A program made the position numbers and the translations under genes. Below, one piece after another: positions 61,103-64,000 of a stretch of DNA of 64,000 nt. Below the pieces are notes generated by a model. The model made no database searches. It was not told the DNA's origin and saw only the letters and a program-made list of their open reading frames with translations. This DNA is from Poriferisodalis sp965262965 (GTDB lineage: Bacteria; Actinomycetota; Acidimicrobiia; Acidimicrobiales; Poriferisodalaceae): the NCBI RefSeq assembly GCF_965262965.1, contig NZ_OZ253573.1, positions 3,100,001 through 3,164,000 of the forward strand, written 5' to 3'. Within the stretch, counting starts at the first letter, position 1. Each line of letters begins with the position of its first letter.

Positions 61103-61137
61103 GCGGAGGATGTCCTCCGCTATTGCGGAGGTGAGGT
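61103..61137 (+). promoter_or_regulatory. alternative-hairpin leader over the methyltransferase SD
   Basis: The leader reads GCGGAGG (61103-61109), ATGT, CCTCCGC (61114-61120), TATT, GCGGAGG (61125-61131), then TGAGGT and ATG 61138. The central CCTCCGC can pair with the first or second GCGGAGG; pairing with the second buries the SD. On DNA, 61103-61120 is also an 8-bp-arm inverted repeat and a possible operator. Confidence 0.6.
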
Positions 61138-62817
61138 ATGCGAACATGCGAGCAAATGGTCTTGACCCTGACGGACGCCCCGCTTGCCAGTCCCGCTTAC
61201 ACCGGAATTGGGGACGAACGAGCGCTCTGCGCTGCTGCTTGGGCCCTGATTCGCGGCGGTGATCTCGCAGAGGTGAGTTGCGCGGAGTCCGAGCTCATTG
61301 AAGCTGCGGGTCAGTCGCTACCACCACGCGAGCTCGAAGACTTGGCGACTGCGATCCGGGCAGGAGACGATCCGTTGGGCGCGTCTTTCGCCAGGCTCCG
61401 CTCGACAGCGCAGCGCCGCAAGCTAGGCGCCACGTACACGCCTGCGGCGCTGGTCGGGCCCATGTCGGAATGGTTGGCTCACTTCAAGCGGGCAGCACGG
61501 GTAGTGGATCCCGGCGCTGGCTCTGCGAGGTTCCTCTGTGCGGTCGGCCGGTACTTGCCCGAGGCGCAACTCATGGCGGTTGAGATCGATCCGCTCGCAG
61601 CACTGACAGCCCGCGCAAATCTGACCGTGTTGGGCTTCGACGGGCGGTCGGTGGTGGACACCACTGACTATCGCGCGCTGCGATTGCCGTCAATTCCCAG
61701 CCCAACGGCATTTGTCGGCAACCCGCCCTACGTACGCCACCACGACATTGCGCCAGGGTGGAAATCCTGGTTGCGAGAGCGCTCTGCTGATCTAGGTCTG
61801 AAGGCGTCAGCGCTCGCGGGCTTGCATGTGCACTTCTTGCTGGCTACGGCGCATCTCGCCGAAACGGGCGACTTCGGCGTATTCGTTACTTCGTCCGAGT
61901 GGCTCGATGTTGGCTATGGACAGCTTGCGCGGGAGTTGTTCGCCGGGCCGTTGGGCGGTCTCTCAATTCACATCCTCGACGCGCGTACCCAAGCCTTCGC
62001 AGACGCCGTCACGACGGCGACCGTCATGGCGTTTGATGTCGGTGAGACACAGCAGCGGGTTCGGGTGCGCAAGATCACCGATACGGAAGACTTGCGGGGC
62101 TTGGCCGGAGGCGAGAGCTTCAGCCCCGGAGAATTGCGTGCGCAGCGCCGCTGGTCCGCGCTGCTGGAACCCCGTGTGTCCATTCCCAGTGGCTTTGTCG
62201 CGCTGGGCGATTTCTGCCGGGTGCACCGAGGGGCTGTCACCGGCGCAAATGCGACGTGGGTAACCAAGCAGGGCGACCCGCGGCTGCCCTCGTCGGTGCT
62301 GGTCCCCGCTGTGACGAAGGCCTCGGAGCTCTTCAACTCAGTGTCGGGCGTACTAGCCGGCTGCGGCGATCTGAGGGCGGTGATTGATCTGCCCGAGGAC
62401 TTGGACATCCTTGACGCTGACGCCAAGGCGCTTGTGGAGCGGTTCTTGAGAGCGGCCCGCCGTGCGGGTGCTGCCAGTGGCTACATCGCTCGACACCGGA
62501 AACCATGGTGGTCCGTCAAGCTGCGCAGCCCGGCTCCGCTCCTTGCCACCTACATGGCGCGGCGGCCGCCTGCCTTCGTGCGCAACCTTGCGGCTGCAAG
62601 AAACCTCAACACCGTGCACGGCATCTATCCGATGGAATCGCTGTCAGAAGAGGCGCTGTGCAGCTTGACGAGGGTGCTTCGAGATCGAGCAACCCTGTCA
62701 GGCGGCCGCACCTACGCAGGAGGCCTGACAAAGTTCGAGCCATCCGAGATGGAGCGAATTATGGTGCCGCCTCCAGGACTGCTGGAGGCGGGCGAAACAT
62801 GGGCATTCTTTGCATAG
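61138..62817 (+). CDS. DNA adenine-N6 methyltransferase (Eco57I/TaqI-like)
   Basis: A 559-residue class gamma/alpha-like adenine methyltransferase. Motif I is RVVDPGAGSARFLCAVGRY, the adjacent acidic loop MAVEIDPLAALTARANL, and motif IV VGNPPYVRHHDI. The C-terminal region should hold the target-recognition domain. LGATYTPAALVGPMSEWL is the usual lead-in to the fold. It should protect a specific site by methylating adenine. GGAGG lies six bases before ATG 61138. The C5 methyltransferase follows with a 50-bp gap. Confidence 0.9.
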   Translation: MRTCEQMVLTLTDAPLASPAYTGIGDERALCAAAWALIRGGDLAEVSCAESELIEAAGQSLPPRELEDLATAIRAGDDPLGASFARLRSTAQRRKLGATYTPAALVGPMSEWLAHFKRAARVVDPGAGSARFLCAVGRYLPEAQLMAVEIDPLAALTARANLTVLGFDGRSVVDTTDYRALRLPSIPSPTAFVGNPPYVRHHDIAPGWKSWLRERSADLGLKASALAGLHVHFLLATAHLAETGDFGVFVTSSEWLDVGYGQLARELFAGPLGGLSIHILDARTQAFADAVTTATVMAFDVGETQQRVRVRKITDTEDLRGLAGGESFSPGELRAQRRWSALLEPRVSIPSGFVALGDFCRVHRGAVTGANATWVTKQGDPRLPSSVLVPAVTKASELFNSVSGVLAGCGDLRAVIDLPEDLDILDADAKALVERFLRAARRAGAASGYIARHRKPWWSVKLRSPAPLLATYMARRPPAFVRNLAAARNLNTVHGIYPMESLSEEALCSLTRVLRDRATLSGGRTYAGGLTKFEPSEMERIMVPPPGLLEAGETWAFFA

Positions 62818-62867
62818 AGTCACCGGAGGCTGATGACAGCCGAGGTGCGTCGCAAAGGGGGCTGTCG

Positions 62868-63995
62868 ATGGGCGAGCGAGAGCAGCAGCTTGTAATCCGA
62901 GACCGCCGTGCAGCGCTCACACCGTCCGACGGCCCGAGGACCGCTCCTCCGCCCGGGGGGCACATCGCCGCAGTTGACGTCTTCTGCGGAATCGGAGGCT
63001 TGTCCAGCGGTCTGGCTGCGGCGGGCATCGAAGTCGTAGCCGGCGTCGACCTCGATGGCTCCTGCCGGTTCCCCTTCGAGGCGAACGTGGCCGGAGCCCG
63101 GTTCATTGAGCGGGATGTTCGTGAGGTCACATCCGCGGAATTGTCCGATCTCTGGCCCGACGGCGCGGTAAGACTCTTGGCCGGATGCGCTCCGTGCCAG
63201 CCATTCTCGTCCTACCGCAAAGGAACGAGTTCTTCGAATGACAGTCGATGGGCACTCTTGCGGCAACTCGCACGATTGGTTGAAGAGACGCGCCCTGAAC
63301 TTGTCACGACCGAGAACGTACCAAGGATTCGGGGCAAGTCTATATTCCAAGACTTCGCAATTCGGCTGCGCCGACTCGGCTATTCCATCGACTATCGGAT
63401 ATGCCCGTGCACGGAATACGGAATCGCCCAAACACGCCGACGTCTGGTTCTCGTGGGTTCCCTGCTGGGGCACGTCAATGTCCCCGACGGGGCGCAGCGT
63501 GACTGTCCGCCGAAGACGGTCGCTCAGGCGATAGGGCATCTTCCGCCGATCGAGGCAGGCACCGCTGACGAGGCCGACCCGATGCATCGCAGCCGCGCTC
63601 TGTCGCAGCTCAATCTGAGGCGTATTGCTGTTTCCAAGCCCGGCGGCACTTGGCATGACTGGCCAGAAGAATTGCGAGCCGCATGTCACCGGCGTACCAC
63701 GGGAGCTGCGTTCAGGAACGTCTACGCCCGAATGCGCTGGGACAGGCCGTCTCCGACCGTCACGACTTACTTCCACAACTTTGGTGCCGGCCGTTTTGGC
63801 CATCCCGAGCAAGACCGAGCGATCTCGTTGCGCGAAGCTGCCATACTCCAAGGCTTCCCCGAGGACTACCAGTTCGTCTCGGTAGAGGGTGACGTACGTC
63901 TCACAACACTGGGCCGGCACATAGGCAACGCCGTGCCGCCGCCGCTTGCGGAAGCAATCGGCCGCGCTTTTGTGGCCAGCCTCAAGGAAGAGTGA
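62868..63995 (+). CDS. dcm: DNA cytosine-C5 methyltransferase
   Basis: A 375-residue m5C methyltransferase. SAM motif VDVFCGIGGLSSGLAAAG, catalytic PCQ loop GCAPCQPFSSYRK, ENV motif TTENVPRIRG, QTRRR substrate motif, and C-terminal GNAVPPPLAEAIGRAF. ATG 62868 was chosen for the GGGGG SD just before it; ATG 62799 is in frame but overlaps the preceding gene. A cognate nuclease may lie beyond the right edge. Confidence 0.92.
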   Translation: MGEREQQLVIRDRRAALTPSDGPRTAPPPGGHIAAVDVFCGIGGLSSGLAAAGIEVVAGVDLDGSCRFPFEANVAGARFIERDVREVTSAELSDLWPDGAVRLLAGCAPCQPFSSYRKGTSSSNDSRWALLRQLARLVEETRPELVTTENVPRIRGKSIFQDFAIRLRRLGYSIDYRICPCTEYGIAQTRRRLVLVGSLLGHVNVPDGAQRDCPPKTVAQAIGHLPPIEAGTADEADPMHRSRALSQLNLRRIAVSKPGGTWHDWPEELRAACHRRTTGAAFRNVYARMRWDRPSPTVTTYFHNFGAGRFGHPEQDRAISLREAAILQGFPEDYQFVSVEGDVRLTTLGRHIGNAVPPPLAEAIGRAFVASLKEE

Positions 63996-64000
63996 CCGCT

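Overview
The window is high-GC bacterial DNA, densely coded on both strands. It most resembles an actinobacterium, probably the Acidimicrobiia. This is inference from gene content: four luciferase-like (LLM/F420-type) oxidoreductases, two fused CaiB/BaiF CoA-transferases, a DUF35/thiolase-like pair, a Baeyer-Villiger monooxygenase, a haloalkane dehalogenase, an acyl-CoA ligase and many GTG starts. No rRNA, tRNA or CRISPR array was seen.

Layout. 1-12.6 kb: edge of a branched-chain-type ABC substrate-binding lipoprotein, a wrecked ECF sigma/anti-sigma locus, a serine hydrolase, an LLM oxidoreductase, typA, a carboxylesterase, a fused CoA-transferase and an MFS transporter. 12.6-21.8 kb: a small HicA-like gene pair, a deleted CoxL-type molybdenum hydroxylase, DUF35 plus thiolase-like aldolase, a RES/Xre-type toxin-antitoxin pair, a BVMO and a second LLM enzyme. 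21.9-26 kb: Fic protein, C26 glutamine-amidotransferase-like hydrolase and a membrane-anchored beta-propeller.

26-42.3 kb is an accessory island of defence and toxin-antitoxin genes: a PLD-SNF2 helicase coupled to a DNA adenine methylase that is interrupted by one in-frame TAG, a truncated membrane gene beside a frameshifted IS30 transposase, a remnant of a large ATPase-like gene, a frameshifted SDH-family protease, a tandem duplicate of a tiny unknown gene, DUF488, an antitoxin-like gene with a decayed PIN partner, two VapBC-type modules and two PUA/EVE-like genes.

42.4-60.9 kb returns to housekeeping and catabolic genes: GFA protein, PNPOx-like protein, 3-hydroxyisobutyrate-dehydrogenase-like enzyme, LLM enzymes, haloalkane dehalogenase, YceI, a CBS-less IMPDH/GMP-reductase, queF, a DUF4015 glycoside hydrolase, acyl-CoA ligase, a second serine hydrolase, a class I glutamine amidotransferase, AlkB behind a frameshifted methyltransferase, a second fused CoA-transferase and a CinA-like protein. 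61.1-64 kb is a DNA modification pair (N6-adenine and C5-cytosine methyltransferases), whose leader could fold into two mutually exclusive hairpins, one of which hides the ribosome-binding site.

How the genes fit together. Outside the island the theme is uptake, CoA activation and oxidative breakdown of carboxylic acids, esters, ketones and perhaps steroid-like or halogenated compounds. The island holds mobile and defence genes, many of them damaged. The large intact ORFs argue against poor sequence quality throughout, but individual frameshifts could still be errors and need read-level checking.
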